64,000 bases of DNA from Caballeronia sp. INDeC2 (GTDB lineage Bacteria > Pseudomonadota > Gammaproteobacteria > Burkholderiales > Burkholderiaceae): assembly GCF_023631325.1 (NCBI RefSeq), contig NZ_JALQDG010000031.1:124001-188000 (forward strand), given 5' to 3'. A model generated the notes under the pieces. It was not told the origin of the DNA. It saw nothing but the letters and a program-made list of their open reading frames with translations, and ran no database searches. How positions within the stretch are numbered: the first letter of the stretch is position 1; every line of letters begins with the position of its first letter. Positions 1-7,758 of the stretch are shown piece by piece. Made by a program: the position numbers and the translations under genes.

Positions 1-111
1 AAATCTGCACGACAGGTCTTTCATCTGACGTGAGCGCCCGTCGCGGTGGATTCATCGCGTCAACTGGAGTAACGTTGATCGGCGAGCGAACACTACACCA
101 AGGAGGCGATC

Positions 112-438
112 ATGCCTGACGATCCCGCTCAGTGGCACGTTTTCGACTACGAAGGATTCGAGATCCACGTACAGCCGCAATTGAAGCCGACGCCCGAGCA
201 GCACGCGGCGCCGGGCAAGGCGGATCGCTACGTGTATATCGGACATGTATGCAGGCCCGGCGCGAATGCGGCCATCCCCGGCGAAGCGGTGCATTTTCAC
301 GCCGACGGCGAAGACGCATACAAGAGCGCGCAAGATGCCGTGGACGATGCGCGGCATATCGGCAAGAGCATCGTCGATGGCACGCATCCGGATCTGTCGG
401 TGCTGCCGCTCGTGTCGCATCAACATCATCCGGGATGA
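112..438 (+). CDS. Small hypothetical protein, His-rich C-terminus
   Basis: A 108-residue soluble protein that I do not recognise. The start is well supported: a perfect AGGAGG lies at 101-106, five bases before the ATG. The protein begins MPDDPAQWHVFDYEGF, has no signal peptide or membrane segment, and ends with a His-rich tail (SHQHHPG). The stop is three bases before the next ATG, so it is probably co-translated with the VOC-fold protein downstream. Function is unknown. Confidence 0.75.
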   Translation: MPDDPAQWHVFDYEGFEIHVQPQLKPTPEQHAAPGKADRYVYIGHVCRPGANAAIPGEAVHFHADGEDAYKSAQDAVDDARHIGKSIVDGTHPDLSVLPLVSHQHHPG

Positions 439-441
439 CGA

Positions 442-813
442 ATGGGATCTACCGGGGATGATGCGCACGTCGAAAGCCTGAGCGCGATCACGCTCGCGAC
501 GCACGACATGCCGCGCGCGGTGCGCTTCTATGAAGCGCTCGGCTTTCGCATCCTGCACGGCGGCGCAAACGAGGCGTTCACATCGTTCGCGCTCGGCAAT
601 TCATTTCTCAATCTCACTAGCGAAACGCACGGCCCGATTCAGTTCTGGGGCCGCGTGATCATCTATGTGTCCGATGTGGACGCTTTCTATCGGAAAGCGC
701 TGGCGCACGGCTTCGAGCCGCAATTCGCACCACGCGATGCGCCCTGGAACGAGCGCTATTTTCATCTCACCGATCCCGACGGCCACGAACTGAGCTTCGC
801 GCGTCCGCTCTGA
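442..813 (+). CDS. VOC-superfamily (glyoxalase/bleomycin-resistance fold) protein
   Basis: A 123-residue single VOC module. The N-terminal motif ITLATHDMPRAVRFYEALGF is the first beta-alpha unit of the fold, and the C-terminal motif YFHLTDPDGHELSF supplies the conserved DPDG turn and the metal-ligand glutamate. Family members are metal-dependent lyases, dioxygenases or antibiotic-binding proteins; the substrate cannot be read from sequence. The start follows the upstream stop by three bases, and the weak GGGATGA ahead of it lies inside the upstream gene, which suggests translational coupling. A later in-frame start is possible but would trim the fold. Confidence 0.85.
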   Translation: MGSTGDDAHVESLSAITLATHDMPRAVRFYEALGFRILHGGANEAFTSFALGNSFLNLTSETHGPIQFWGRVIIYVSDVDAFYRKALAHGFEPQFAPRDAPWNERYFHLTDPDGHELSFARPL

Positions 814-1150
814 TCCGTACGGCACAGGCACGGCATTCGCTTCATATCGAGTGACGGGTAGCGTACGCGTCGGCCATTTCATATGACCGATCGCGCACAT
901 ACCCGGGCATCGCGTTGCATGACGATGGCTTCACGGCGTTACGCGTTCTTCATGGACGGGAATGGCTGAAGACGCATGAAAGCTCGCTGTTGCTATTTTG
1001 CAAAAACGGGCACGGCGCTGAATTCAAGGCGTAGAGTTCAAGTGCTTTGTCAAGAACGTGGTGCATTGCGGCAGGGTTTTCATCGATCGGGCTTTAAACA
1101 TCGAGCAGGTTTGTCCGTTAACCCGATCATGAATGCCGCAGGAGACTGAA
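814..1150. other. Intergenic stretch, no gene seen
   Basis: 337 bases between the VOC gene and the next small gene. No ORF with a credible ribosome binding site and no strong hairpin followed by a T-run is visible. The promoter of the 1151 gene presumably lies here, but I cannot place it. Confidence 0.5.
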
Positions 1151-1399
1151 ATGAAATGCGCGAATGAGCGGTCCCTTCGTTACCAGGTCGAAAAATGGCT
1201 CGCGCCGGGCAGCATGCCGGTGCATGTACGACAGTTCAGCCGTACGCGTTCCGACGGGCGCCGCTATGTGTGTGTCGAGGCGTTGCATGGCGCGGCGGCG
1301 CGAGCGCTGTTTTTTTTCCGTCACGACGACGGTCACTGGTGCGTTTATCCGCCCGCGCCGAGGCAGAGCAACATGCGCGGTGAAAGACTGGCCGCGTGA
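1151..1399 (+). CDS. Small hypothetical protein
   Basis: An 82-residue protein starting MKCANERSLRYQVEKW. I chose the ATG at 1151, not the in-frame one at 1133, because AGGAGA at 1140-1145 sits at correct spacing for 1151. The sequence is rich in Arg, Ala and aromatic residues (ALFFFRHDDGHWCVYPP) and has no signal peptide. It resembles the many short uncharacterised ORFs of Burkholderiaceae. Function is unknown. It converges with the J-domain gene, 18 bases apart. Confidence 0.6.
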   Translation: MKCANERSLRYQVEKWLAPGSMPVHVRQFSRTRSDGRRYVCVEALHGAAARALFFFRHDDGHWCVYPPAPRQSNMRGERLAA

Positions 1400-1417
1400 T
1401 TTTTCCGCCATGCGCGA

Positions 1418-1972
1418 TCAGAAGCGAAGATTGTTGAGGAACTGAAACCACATCGCGCCGAGCGGATTGCCCGCGCCGGCGCTGGCAGGCTCCCTGTCCT
1501 CTTCCTTGTCCACGACGCGTTCTTCTTCTCGCTCTATCTTTTCTTCTTTGGCCTGTCGCGATTCATGCAGCGCGATTGCGCTGTCCGCGATCTGGCGCGC
1601 TGTCGACTCGTCGCACTGCGCGCCGAGCAGCACGCCGAACACGACATCGCGGTTATGTCCTTGCGACGCGAAACGCATCGCAAGCGATACGCGCTGCGCA
1701 TAAAGTGCCTCGCGTTCGGCTTCTTCACGACGCATGCGCTCTTCCCAGCGACGCATTTCATCGGCGTAAATGCGGTCGTACACGTGACGCTGCGCGGGGT
1801 CGGAGAGAATTGCGTAGGCTTCCTTGATCTCCAGAAACTTCGCACGGGCGATGTCTTCGTCGCCCACGTTGCGATCGGGATGGCAGCGCATCGCGGCCTT
1901 GCGATACGCGCGTTTGATTTCTTCCTCGGTAGCGTGCTCGTCCACGCCGAGCGTCTCGTATAGCGTTGCCAT
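1418..1972 (-). CDS. J-domain (DnaJ-like) co-chaperone
   Basis: 184 residues. An N-terminal J domain covers about residues 3-70 and has the diagnostic HPD tripeptide at 31-33 (CHPDRN) followed by the helix IKEAYAILSD. J domains stimulate the ATPase of DnaK/Hsp70. The rest lacks the Gly/Phe region and the cysteine zinc-finger repeats of true DnaJ. It is a highly charged helical stretch rich in Glu and Arg, ending GNPLGAMWFQFLNNLRF. It is therefore a class III J-protein, probably with a specialised client. It appears monocistronic. Confidence 0.9.
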   Translation of the reverse strand: MATLYETLGVDEHATEEEIKRAYRKAAMRCHPDRNVGDEDIARAKFLEIKEAYAILSDPAQRHVYDRIYADEMRRWEERMRREEAEREALYAQRVSLAMRFASQGHNRDVVFGVLLGAQCDESTARQIADSAIALHESRQAKEEKIEREEERVVDKEEDREPASAGAGNPLGAMWFQFLNNLRF

Positions 1973-2059
1973 CTTGCCTCGGTGGATACGGGTCGCCGAT
2001 CATCGTAACACGCTAGAAACAGGGTCTTTTCGTTAGATGCGGCATTGCAACACGAGCAG

Positions 2060-2368
2060 CTAGCGGCTCGCGCTCTTGCCTCCGAGCACGTTATAGACGG
2101 CGCGCGCAGGCTTCAGATAGTGCGAGATATGAAGCCGGATGTTGACCACCGCGAGCACGAAGATCACGAGCGTGATTAGCAGATAATCGCGCCGGTCTTG
2201 TACGACGTGATAGCGCGTATGCAGCAGCACAAAGACGATCCACGCGAACGCCGGCGCATGCAGCGTCCAATGACGCTGGGCGAAATTCCATGCGAGGCGG
2301 CGCACATCGCGGCGTGCGGCGCGATCGAGTCCGGCGAGTTCGGGACGTCGGCTAAAGAAGAATGGCAT
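2060..2368 (-). CDS. Small inner-membrane protein, two transmembrane helices
   Basis: 102 residues. After a basic N-terminus (MPFFFSRRPELAG) come two hydrophobic segments at roughly residues 36-50 (APAFAWIVFVLL) and 62-80 (YLLITLVIFVLAVVNI), linked by a short charged loop (HTRYHVVQDRRDY). This suggests a hairpin in the cytoplasmic membrane. No family recognised. It is divergent from the HD-domain gene; the 101-base gap should hold both promoters. Confidence 0.7.
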   Translation of the reverse strand: MPFFFSRRPELAGLDRAARRDVRRLAWNFAQRHWTLHAPAFAWIVFVLLHTRYHVVQDRRDYLLITLVIFVLAVVNIRLHISHYLKPARAVYNVLGGKSASR

Positions 2369-2469
2369 AAGTGCGGAATCGTTTTGCGCATGGCCATCAT
2401 CGCGTCACGAAAGACTGCGACGATTGCGCCTTTCCCGCTTGAGCATACCCGCTCGCCCCTTTCCTTACG

Positions 2470-3018
2470 ATGGCGCTTACACTCGACGACATCCGGCATC
2501 TCTTCGACAAGCACGGCTCGATGGCCTATAGCGGCGAACCGGTCACGCAGTTGCAGCACGCATTGCAAAGCGCCGCGCTGGCCGAGGCGGCGGGCGCGAG
2601 CCGCGAACTGATCGTCGCGGCCTTGCTGCACGATCTCGGGCACTTGCTGAATCTGCAAGGCGAGACGCCGAGCGAGCGCGGCATCGACGATCTGCATCAG
2701 TACTTCGCGTTGCCCTTTCTGCGCCCGCTCTTTTCCGACGCCGTGCTCGAACCGATCCGCCTGCACGTCGATGCGAAGCGCTGCCTGTGCGCAATCGATG
2801 CGTCGTATCACGCGCGGCTGTCGGCGGATTCGGTGCGCAGCCTGCAACTGCAAGGCGGCATTTTCGACGATGAAGCCGCGCAAGCGTTTCTGGCGAAGCC
2901 TTACGCGCAAGACGCCATCGCGTTGCGCCGCTGGGACGACGACGCGAAGGACGCGCATCGCGTCACGCCCGCGCTGCCGCATTTCATGGACATGGCCGCG
3001 AGCATCGCGCGCGTCTAA
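2470..3018 (+). CDS. PhnZ-like HD-domain mixed-valent di-iron oxygenase family protein
   Basis: 182 residues, the usual length for the HD protein linked to phosphonate degradation. Visible hallmarks are Tyr20 and Glu23 (AYSGEPVTQLQHALQ), His30, the HD motif at 54-55 (LLHDLGH), His58 and His76. The Tyr/Glu pair ahead of the first ligand distinguishes PhnZ from hydrolytic HD enzymes. PhnZ oxidatively cleaves 2-amino-1-hydroxyethylphosphonate to glycine and phosphate, working with the hydroxylase PhnY. No phnY or other phosphonate gene lies in this window, so the substrate is uncertain; a myo-inositol-oxygenase-like reaction is an alternative. The next gene starts about 115 bases downstream. Confidence 0.8.
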   Translation: MALTLDDIRHLFDKHGSMAYSGEPVTQLQHALQSAALAEAAGASRELIVAALLHDLGHLLNLQGETPSERGIDDLHQYFALPFLRPLFSDAVLEPIRLHVDAKRCLCAIDASYHARLSADSVRSLQLQGGIFDDEAAQAFLAKPYAQDAIALRRWDDDAKDAHRVTPALPHFMDMAASIARV

Positions 3019-3069
3019 CCGCCGAGCCAGCGGGCACGCCGGTTTGCGTATCGCGCTAGACTGTGCGCC

Positions 3070-3138
3070 ATGCAAACCTTCCCGTTTCAGTACGCCTTGC
3101 AGCAACCCTTCGGCGCGCAAGCGAGCGACGCATCGTGA
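3070..3138 (+). CDS. Possible 22-codon upstream ORF coupled to the MFS gene
   Basis: A short reading frame starting ATG at 3070 (MQTFPFQYALQQ...) ends with TGA at 3136-3138. That stop overlaps the proposed GTG start of the exporter at 3135 in a GTGA arrangement. This is the geometry of translational coupling or a leader peptide. No good Shine-Dalgarno sequence is visible ahead of it, and the frame is too short for coding statistics, so it is a hypothesis only. Confidence 0.25.
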   Translation: MQTFPFQYALQQPFGAQASDAS

Positions 3139-4544
3139 AAGGCGGCAACTTTCGCATCACCGCCGCCGTCGTGGCCAGCGCGCTCTTCATGCAAAATATG
3201 GACGGCACGATCGTCGCGACCGCCATCCCGACGATGGCCCGCGATCTCCAGGTCGACCCCGTCCATCTCTCCAGCGCGATAACCGCTTATCTCGTCGCGC
3301 TGACCGTGTTCATCCCGGCGAGCGGCTGGGTTGCCGACCGCTTCGGCGCGCGCCGCGTGTTCATGTGGGCGATCGCGACTTTCACGCTGGCGTCCGTCGC
3401 ATGCGCTGCCGCGATGAATCTGCCGGAATTACTGGCCGCGCGCGTCGTCCAGGGTCTCGGCGGCGCGATGATGGTGCCCGTCGGCCGCCTGATCCTGTTT
3501 CGCGGCGTCAAGCGCGAAGAACTCCTGCAGGCGACGACGTGGCTCACCATGCCCGCGCTCGTCGGCCCTCTGCTCGGACCGCCGCTCGGCGGCTTTCTTA
3601 CCGACACGCTTTCATGGCGCAGCATCTTCTGGGTCAACGTGCCGGTCGGAATCGTGGGGATGTGGCTTACGTGGAAATTGCTGCCGCCGTCGCCGCCGGA
3701 GGACCGGACATCGCCCGATCTGCGCGGCATGCTGCTGTCGGGCGCTTCGCTCAGTCTGTTCATGATCGGCATCGAGAGCGCGGGGCGCGGCGTGCTGCCC
3801 GCCGGCGTGCCGTGGATTTGCGTCGCGGTCGGCCTGCTGCTGTTTCGCGTGACGGTGATGCATTGCCGCCGCGTGCCGAATCCCGCGATCGACTTCTCGC
3901 TGCTGTCGATCCCGACCTTTCATGCGGCCACGGTCGCGGGCAGCCTGTTTCGCGCCGGCGCGGGCGCGCTGCCGTTTCTCGTGCCGCTCACGCTGCAGAC
4001 GGGCTTCGGCTATAGCGCGACGGCGAGCGGCCTCGTCACCTTCGCGAGCGCGCTCGGCTCCTTTTGCATGCGCCCGATGACGGCGCTCGCGCTGCGGCGC
4101 TTCTCGGTCCGCACGGTTTTATGCACGGGCAGCGTCGTGTTCGCGGCCGTGCTGCTCGTCTGCTCGACGATGTCGCAAGCGTGGCCCGCCATCGCCATCT
4201 TCATGCTCTTGCTGCTGGGCGGACTAGGCCGTTCGCTCAGTTTCGCGACGATGGGCGCGCTCGCCTTCGCCGATGTCCCCAAGCCGCGCCTCGCCGCCGC
4301 GACCTCGTTCCAGGGCACCGCGCAGCAGTTGATGAAGGCAGTCGGCGTCACGGTTGCGGCCGGCACGATCCAGGCGACGATGCTCGTCTCCGACAGCGCG
4401 CACACCGAGCGCTGGCAACTCGCGTGCGGATTCATCATGACGGCGCTCGTCGTGCTGGCTTCGTTGCCGATGTTCGCGCGACTCTCAGACGACGCCGGCG
4501 AGGGCATCTCGGCGCCATCTGCGAAGCGGGCGGAACGCACGTAA
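3135..4544 (+). CDS. MFS multidrug exporter, DHA2 (EmrB/QacA) type
   Basis: 469 residues from the GTG at 3135. The open frame extends up to 3063, but the extra 24 residues (RHANLPVSVRLAAT...) do not look like an MFS N-terminus. The first helix carries the DHA2 signature MQNMDGTIVATAIPTM. Motif A follows (GWVADRFGARRVF), and motif C-like glycines occur in GPLLGPPLGGFL. It has twelve to fourteen hydrophobic segments and no large soluble domain. The family exports drugs, dyes or metabolites by proton antiport across the inner membrane. No TetR or MarR regulator is adjacent, so the substrate cannot be guessed. Confidence 0.9.
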   Translation: MKGGNFRITAAVVASALFMQNMDGTIVATAIPTMARDLQVDPVHLSSAITAYLVALTVFIPASGWVADRFGARRVFMWAIATFTLASVACAAAMNLPELLAARVVQGLGGAMMVPVGRLILFRGVKREELLQATTWLTMPALVGPLLGPPLGGFLTDTLSWRSIFWVNVPVGIVGMWLTWKLLPPSPPEDRTSPDLRGMLLSGASLSLFMIGIESAGRGVLPAGVPWICVAVGLLLFRVTVMHCRRVPNPAIDFSLLSIPTFHAATVAGSLFRAGAGALPFLVPLTLQTGFGYSATASGLVTFASALGSFCMRPMTALALRRFSVRTVLCTGSVVFAAVLLVCSTMSQAWPAIAIFMLLLLGGLGRSLSFATMGALAFADVPKPRLAAATSFQGTAQQLMKAVGVTVAAGTIQATMLVSDSAHTERWQLACGFIMTALVVLASLPMFARLSDDAGEGISAPSAKRAERT

Positions 4545-4593
4545 TTCATTCCGATTCGTTAAACGAAACATCATATTTAAGACAAGTGCATGA

Positions 4594-4622
4594 TCCACAA
4601 GGCTTTTTTATGTGGCTATAAT
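4594..4622 (+). promoter_or_regulatory. Likely sigma-70 promoter of the lytic transglycosylase gene
   Basis: A perfect TATAAT at 4617-4622 is preceded by TCCACA at 4594-4599 (4 of 6 matches to TTGACA), with a 17-base spacer. Transcription would begin near 4629, about 20 bases before the ATG at 4650. The surrounding AT-rich patch contrasts with the GC-rich background. Confidence 0.6.
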
Positions 4623-4649
4623 GCGATTCCGCTTTGATCTCTTCGTCCG

Positions 4650-5237
4650 ATGCGTCGTTTCCTCGCTATCTTTGCCGCCCTTTCCGTTTCGCTGAGCGCA
4701 GCGCAACCCGCGCTCGCGCAGGAAAACCCGCTCGCCGCAAGCGATTCGGCCGCGCAAGCCGCAGCTCAATCGGCCGCTCAGCCCGACCCGAAGAGCGAGC
4801 AGGCGAGTCACAAGATTTCGGAAATGTTGACGCGAAAATTCGGCGTGGCGCGCGAAAAGGCGCAGACCATCGCGGCGGCGGTCATGTCGTCGGCGTCGAA
4901 ATATTCGCTTCCGCCGGCGCTCTTGCTCGCCATTATCTCGATCGAATCGCGCTTCAAGGAAACGGCCAAGGGGCCGAACAATGCGACGGGTCTGATGCAA
5001 GTGGTGCCGTCGGCGCATAAAAAGCTCGTACGCAACGTGGACCTGACGGACCCGGAAGACAACATCGAAACCGGCTCGGCGATCCTGCACGGCTACGTGA
5101 AATCCGCTCAGGGCGATGTCGACGCCGCGCTGAAAAGCTACGGCGGTTCGCGCGCCTACGCCGAAAAGGTCAGCTTGCGTGTGAAAACGTTCGAACCGGC
5201 TGCATCCGTGGATGCGGCATCGGCGAACGGACAATAA
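4650..5237 (+). CDS. Secreted lytic transglycosylase (SLT fold)
   Basis: 195 residues. A signal peptide (MRRFLAIFAALSVSLSAAQPALA) is probably cleaved after residue 23. An Ala/Gln/Ser linker follows, then an SLT lysozyme-like domain at about 75-180. The catalytic glutamate is Glu99 in IISIESRF; the GLMQV motif follows at 114-118, and a later SYGGSRAYAEKV takes the place of the usual YNxG motif. The enzyme should cleave the MurNAc-GlcNAc bond of peptidoglycan in the periplasm, forming 1,6-anhydro ends. It is not next to a secretion-system cluster, so a housekeeping or envelope-remodelling role is more likely. Confidence 0.88.
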   Translation: MRRFLAIFAALSVSLSAAQPALAQENPLAASDSAAQAAAQSAAQPDPKSEQASHKISEMLTRKFGVAREKAQTIAAAVMSSASKYSLPPALLLAIISIESRFKETAKGPNNATGLMQVVPSAHKKLVRNVDLTDPEDNIETGSAILHGYVKSAQGDVDAALKSYGGSRAYAEKVSLRVKTFEPAASVDAASANGQ

Positions 5238-5371
5238 CAGTCACTTTCCTCGCGCGAATCCCGGCAAACCCAATAACGCGCGCCGCCGCCAGGCGGATGC
5301 CGCTTTCACGTCTCGATGACGCCGCGGCGATCGCACCCGCAAACGCGCTTACCTCGTTGCGCTTACTTCGT

Positions 5372-5776
5372 TCAGTAGGCCTTCTTGGTGCCGCTGCCAT
5401 CCGACTTCGTTCCGCTCGAATTCATGTTGCCGTTATTCGGCGCGCTGCGCGTGGCGGCGCCCTGATCCTGGCTCATGCCGTTGGTGGAACCGTTGCTCAT
5501 GCCGCTCTTCGCGCCGGTGCCGGTCGAGCCATCCGCCGCGCCGCCCATTCCGGCGCCGCCCATGCCTACGCCGCCGCCCTTGCCTCCCGCCGCCGAGCCG
5601 GAACCCGACGAACCATTGCCGCCCGCACCCGCCGAGCCGCCCGCAGCCGCGCCGCCGCCACCCGCGCCTCCACCACCCGCGCCTCCACCGCCGCCGCCGC
5701 CCGCTTGCGCGTAGACGCCGCCGGACAGGCCCATCACCAGCGCGGAAATCAGCAGTTTCTTCGTCATCGCATTCAT
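5372..5776 (-). CDS. Secreted glycine-rich low-complexity protein
   Basis: 134 residues from the ATG at 5776 (MNAMTKKLLISALVMG), which follows GGGAGA at proper spacing; the open frame upstream is non-coding. A signal peptide ending GGVYAQ is followed by a long Gly/Ala tract with poly-Gly runs, then a Gly/Ser/Met/Asn region (GMSNGSTNGMSQDQG) and a Ser/Gly/Lys tail. No enzymatic domain. It is probably an exported structural or disordered protein. It shares orientation with the secreted protein upstream (5872-6186) but has its own ribosome binding site. Confidence 0.7.
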   Translation of the reverse strand: MNAMTKKLLISALVMGLSGGVYAQAGGGGGGGAGGGGAGGGGAAAGGSAGAGGNGSSGSGSAAGGKGGGVGMGGAGMGGAADGSTGTGAKSGMSNGSTNGMSQDQGAATRSAPNNGNMNSSGTKSDGSGTKKAY

Positions 5777-5871
5777 TGCAAGTCTCCCAAGTGTGTGTGG
5801 CGGTCGTCGCACATTGGATGCAACGACCGTGTCCGCATCAGCGCAAGGGGCGTGCCGCGACTCGCACCGGA

Positions 5872-6186
5872 TCAATAACCGCAGGGCACGTATGCGCCAC
5901 GGTAGTTGTCGTAACAGTAGCCGGGCGGCTGCGCCGGTTGTGCGTAGACCGGTTGCGCGTACGCAGGTTGTTGATAGACGGGCTGCGCATACGTGGGCTG
6001 CGCATTCGCGACGGAGGTCACGAGCGCGCCGAGCACCGCGCCGCCGATCAACGCACCGACGATCGCGCCGCCATCGCCGCCGCCACGATGACCGCCGCCA
6101 TGCCCATGCGCCGACGCCTGGCCCGCAGCCGACAAACTACCGATCATCAACAAGACAAATGCTGCGCGTTTCATGAGCTTCTCCAT
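5872..6186 (-). CDS. Secreted glycine-zipper protein with YAQPVY repeats
   Basis: 104 residues. The signal peptide MKRAAFVLLMIGSLSAAGQASA may start at the first ATG (MEKLMKRA) or the second, four residues later. A His/Gly stretch follows, then a glycine-zipper segment (AIVGALIGGAVLGALVTSVA) that can insert in a membrane, then five or so Tyr-Ala-Gln-Pro-Val-type repeats and a C-terminus with two cysteines (YCYDNYRGAYVPCGY). Glycine-zipper proteins often associate with the outer membrane. Function is unknown. Confidence 0.75.
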   Translation of the reverse strand: MEKLMKRAAFVLLMIGSLSAAGQASAHGHGGGHRGGGDGGAIVGALIGGAVLGALVTSVANAQPTYAQPVYQQPAYAQPVYAQPAQPPGYCYDNYRGAYVPCGY

Positions 6187-6580
6187 TCCCGTTGGCCGGG
6201 TTCATGGAGATTATCTTAAGCAGACAGCTAAGAAATAAGTGCAGCAGTTGGTAACCGCGCATTTCAACGATTACAAATGAGTCGACACAAAGGGCGCGAA
6301 AACCGATTTCGATTCGGATACCGAATTACCTTAAGTCACGGTTACAAATCGAATCGAATACGTGAATCGATACGGCTTTTTAGCCGAACCGGTAAAGCTG
6401 ATCACAACAACCTCTGCAACCCGGCCGCTTTTACCGGACGCAGTTTCATTTGCTCGCCACTGGTTACTGTTTGTCACCAGAACGCTGTCAACTAGTTCGA
6501 CGCACGCGGCGTTTTCATCGTCAACGCGGCGCATTGCGCGCCACGTGTCCTCGAAGAAAAGACCAAGGGAGTTTCAAACC
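6187..6580. promoter_or_regulatory. AT-richer divergent intergenic region with inverted repeats
   Basis: 394 bases between two genes for secreted proteins, clearly AT-richer than its flanks, so it probably holds both promoters. CCGGTAAA at 6389-6396 and TTTTACCGG at 6429-6437 form an inverted pair about 33 bases apart. A small hairpin (CGGCT...AGCCG) lies near 6374-6386. No gene with a ribosome binding site is visible. The regulator is unknown. Confidence 0.4.
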
Positions 6581-7054
6581 ATGAAGAAGATCGTCGCTGC
6601 TCTCGCATCCGCCATGCTCGTTACTACCGTTTTCGCGCAAACCGCCGCAACCGATACGGGCAAAGCGCAAATGAAGGCAAACAACGAAAAAGCCGAGGCT
6701 CAGGCGAGCGCGAACAAGAAGAAGGCCGAAGCACAGCACGATGCCGCGAAGGCGCAGGCATCGGCGAACGAGGACAAGGCATCGGCGCAAGCCGACGCCA
6801 ACAAGGAAGCCGCGAAGGTAGCGCAGGCGACCACGCCGGAACAGGCTTCCGACGCCCGCGGTGATGCCACCAAGGCACAGGCGAAAGCCAACAAGAAGAA
6901 GCACGCTGCGCAAACCAAGGCCGACAAAAAGAAGCAGGATGCAGCGAAGGATGCCAACGTGGCGCAAGCGAAGGCCGATAAGGAAAAAGTCGAGGCGCAA
7001 AGCGACGCCAACAAGACGGCCGCCGATGCGAAGGTGGACGCGGCGAAGAAGTAA
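6581..7054 (+). CDS. Exported Ala/Lys-rich helical repeat protein
   Basis: 157 residues from the ATG at 6581, preceded by AAGGGAG at 6565-6571. The longer open frame from 6362 is not coding. A signal peptide (MKKIVAALASAMLVTTVFAQ) precedes about 130 residues built almost only of Ala, Lys, Asp, Gln, Asn and Glu in degenerate repeats such as KKAEAQHDAAKAQASANEDK. The periodicity predicts a long single helix or coiled coil, comparable to the TolA stalk or histone-H1-like repeats, but exported. It may act as a periplasmic spacer or cell-wall-associated protein. A terminator follows at 7121. Confidence 0.75.
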   Translation: MKKIVAALASAMLVTTVFAQTAATDTGKAQMKANNEKAEAQASANKKKAEAQHDAAKAQASANEDKASAQADANKEAAKVAQATTPEQASDARGDATKAQAKANKKKHAAQTKADKKKQDAAKDANVAQAKADKEKVEAQSDANKTAADAKVDAAKK

Positions 7055-7120
7055 GGGAGGCCAGCGTCATCGCATCGCGCACTGGGCATTGTCTGTCGAC
7101 ATACCAGTGCGTTCGGTTCA

Positions 7121-7145
7121 GGCGAGTCTTCGGGCTCGCCTTTTT
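7121..7145 (+). terminator. Rho-independent terminator
   Basis: A GGCGAG / CTCGCC stem (7121-7126 with 7135-7140) is followed by TTTTT at 7141-7145. It closes the transcript of the Ala/Lys-rich protein gene. Confidence 0.75.
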
Positions 7146-7254
7146 GCATCACTTCGATCGAACGATTCCGCTCGACTAAAGGAAACGCTCTACTTGCCGA
7201 TGTCGGCGTGCGGCTTATCATTCGTGAAATAAAAACACGAAGGAGACGCCCGAC

Positions 7255-7758
7255 ATGCGCACGCTGACCGATCAGTTATCGCGGTACGCCGAATATCATC
7301 GCGACAGGCGCAACATCGCCACGCACTTCGTCGGCATTCCGCTCATCGTGCTCGCGATCGCCGCATTGCTGAGCCGTCCCGCATGGCCCGTATTGTCGGG
7401 CTCATTCCTGCTCACGCCCGCCTGGGTGCTGTTCGCGCTCGCCACGCTCTACTATCTCTGGCTCGATGTGCCGCTCGGTATCGGCATGGGTGTCGTGTCC
7501 GTGCTGAGCGCGGCGTTCGGGCAGTGGGCCGCGTCGCAAAGCACGTGGAGCTGGCTTGCGATCGGCTTGGGGATGTTCGTGACCGGCTGGGTGTTTCAGT
7601 TCATCGGGCACGTGCGCTATGAGCATCGCAAGCCGGCTTTTGTCGACGATATCGTCGGCTTGTTGATCGGGCCGCTCTTCATTCTCGTCGAGCTCATGTT
7701 CGGCCTCGGCCTCATGCGCGATCTGCACGATGCCATCGAAACGCGCGCCGCGCGCTGA
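7255..7758 (+). CDS. Mpo1-like (DUF962) membrane protein, putative 2-hydroxy fatty acid dioxygenase
   Basis: 167 residues. It carries the family's two conserved blocks: YAEYHRDRRNIATHFVGIPL near the N-terminus and WVFQFIGHVRYEHRKPAF near residue 113-125, each with invariant histidines that could bind iron. Four hydrophobic segments lie between and after them. Yeast Mpo1 is an Fe(II) dioxygenase that shortens 2-hydroxy fatty acids by alpha-oxidation; bacterial members are untested but keep the histidines. A ribosome binding site (GAAGGAGACG) precedes the ATG. The stop directly abuts the converging rarD stop with no gap. Confidence 0.85.
   Translation: MRTLTDQLSRYAEYHRDRRNIATHFVGIPLIVLAIAALLSRPAWPVLSGSFLLTPAWVLFALATLYYLWLDVPLGIGMGVVSVLSAAFGQWAASQSTWSWLAIGLGMFVTGWVFQFIGHVRYEHRKPAFVDDIVGLLIGPLFILVELMFGLGLMRDLHDAIETRAAR

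Noticed and set aside
1..33. A ten-codon open frame ending TGA at 31-33, possibly the tail of an upstream gene
   Set aside because: Too short to support; no neighbouring sequence is available.
5640..5705. Tandem GCC/CCG-rich repeats
   Set aside because: They encode the poly-Gly tract of the secreted protein on the minus strand.
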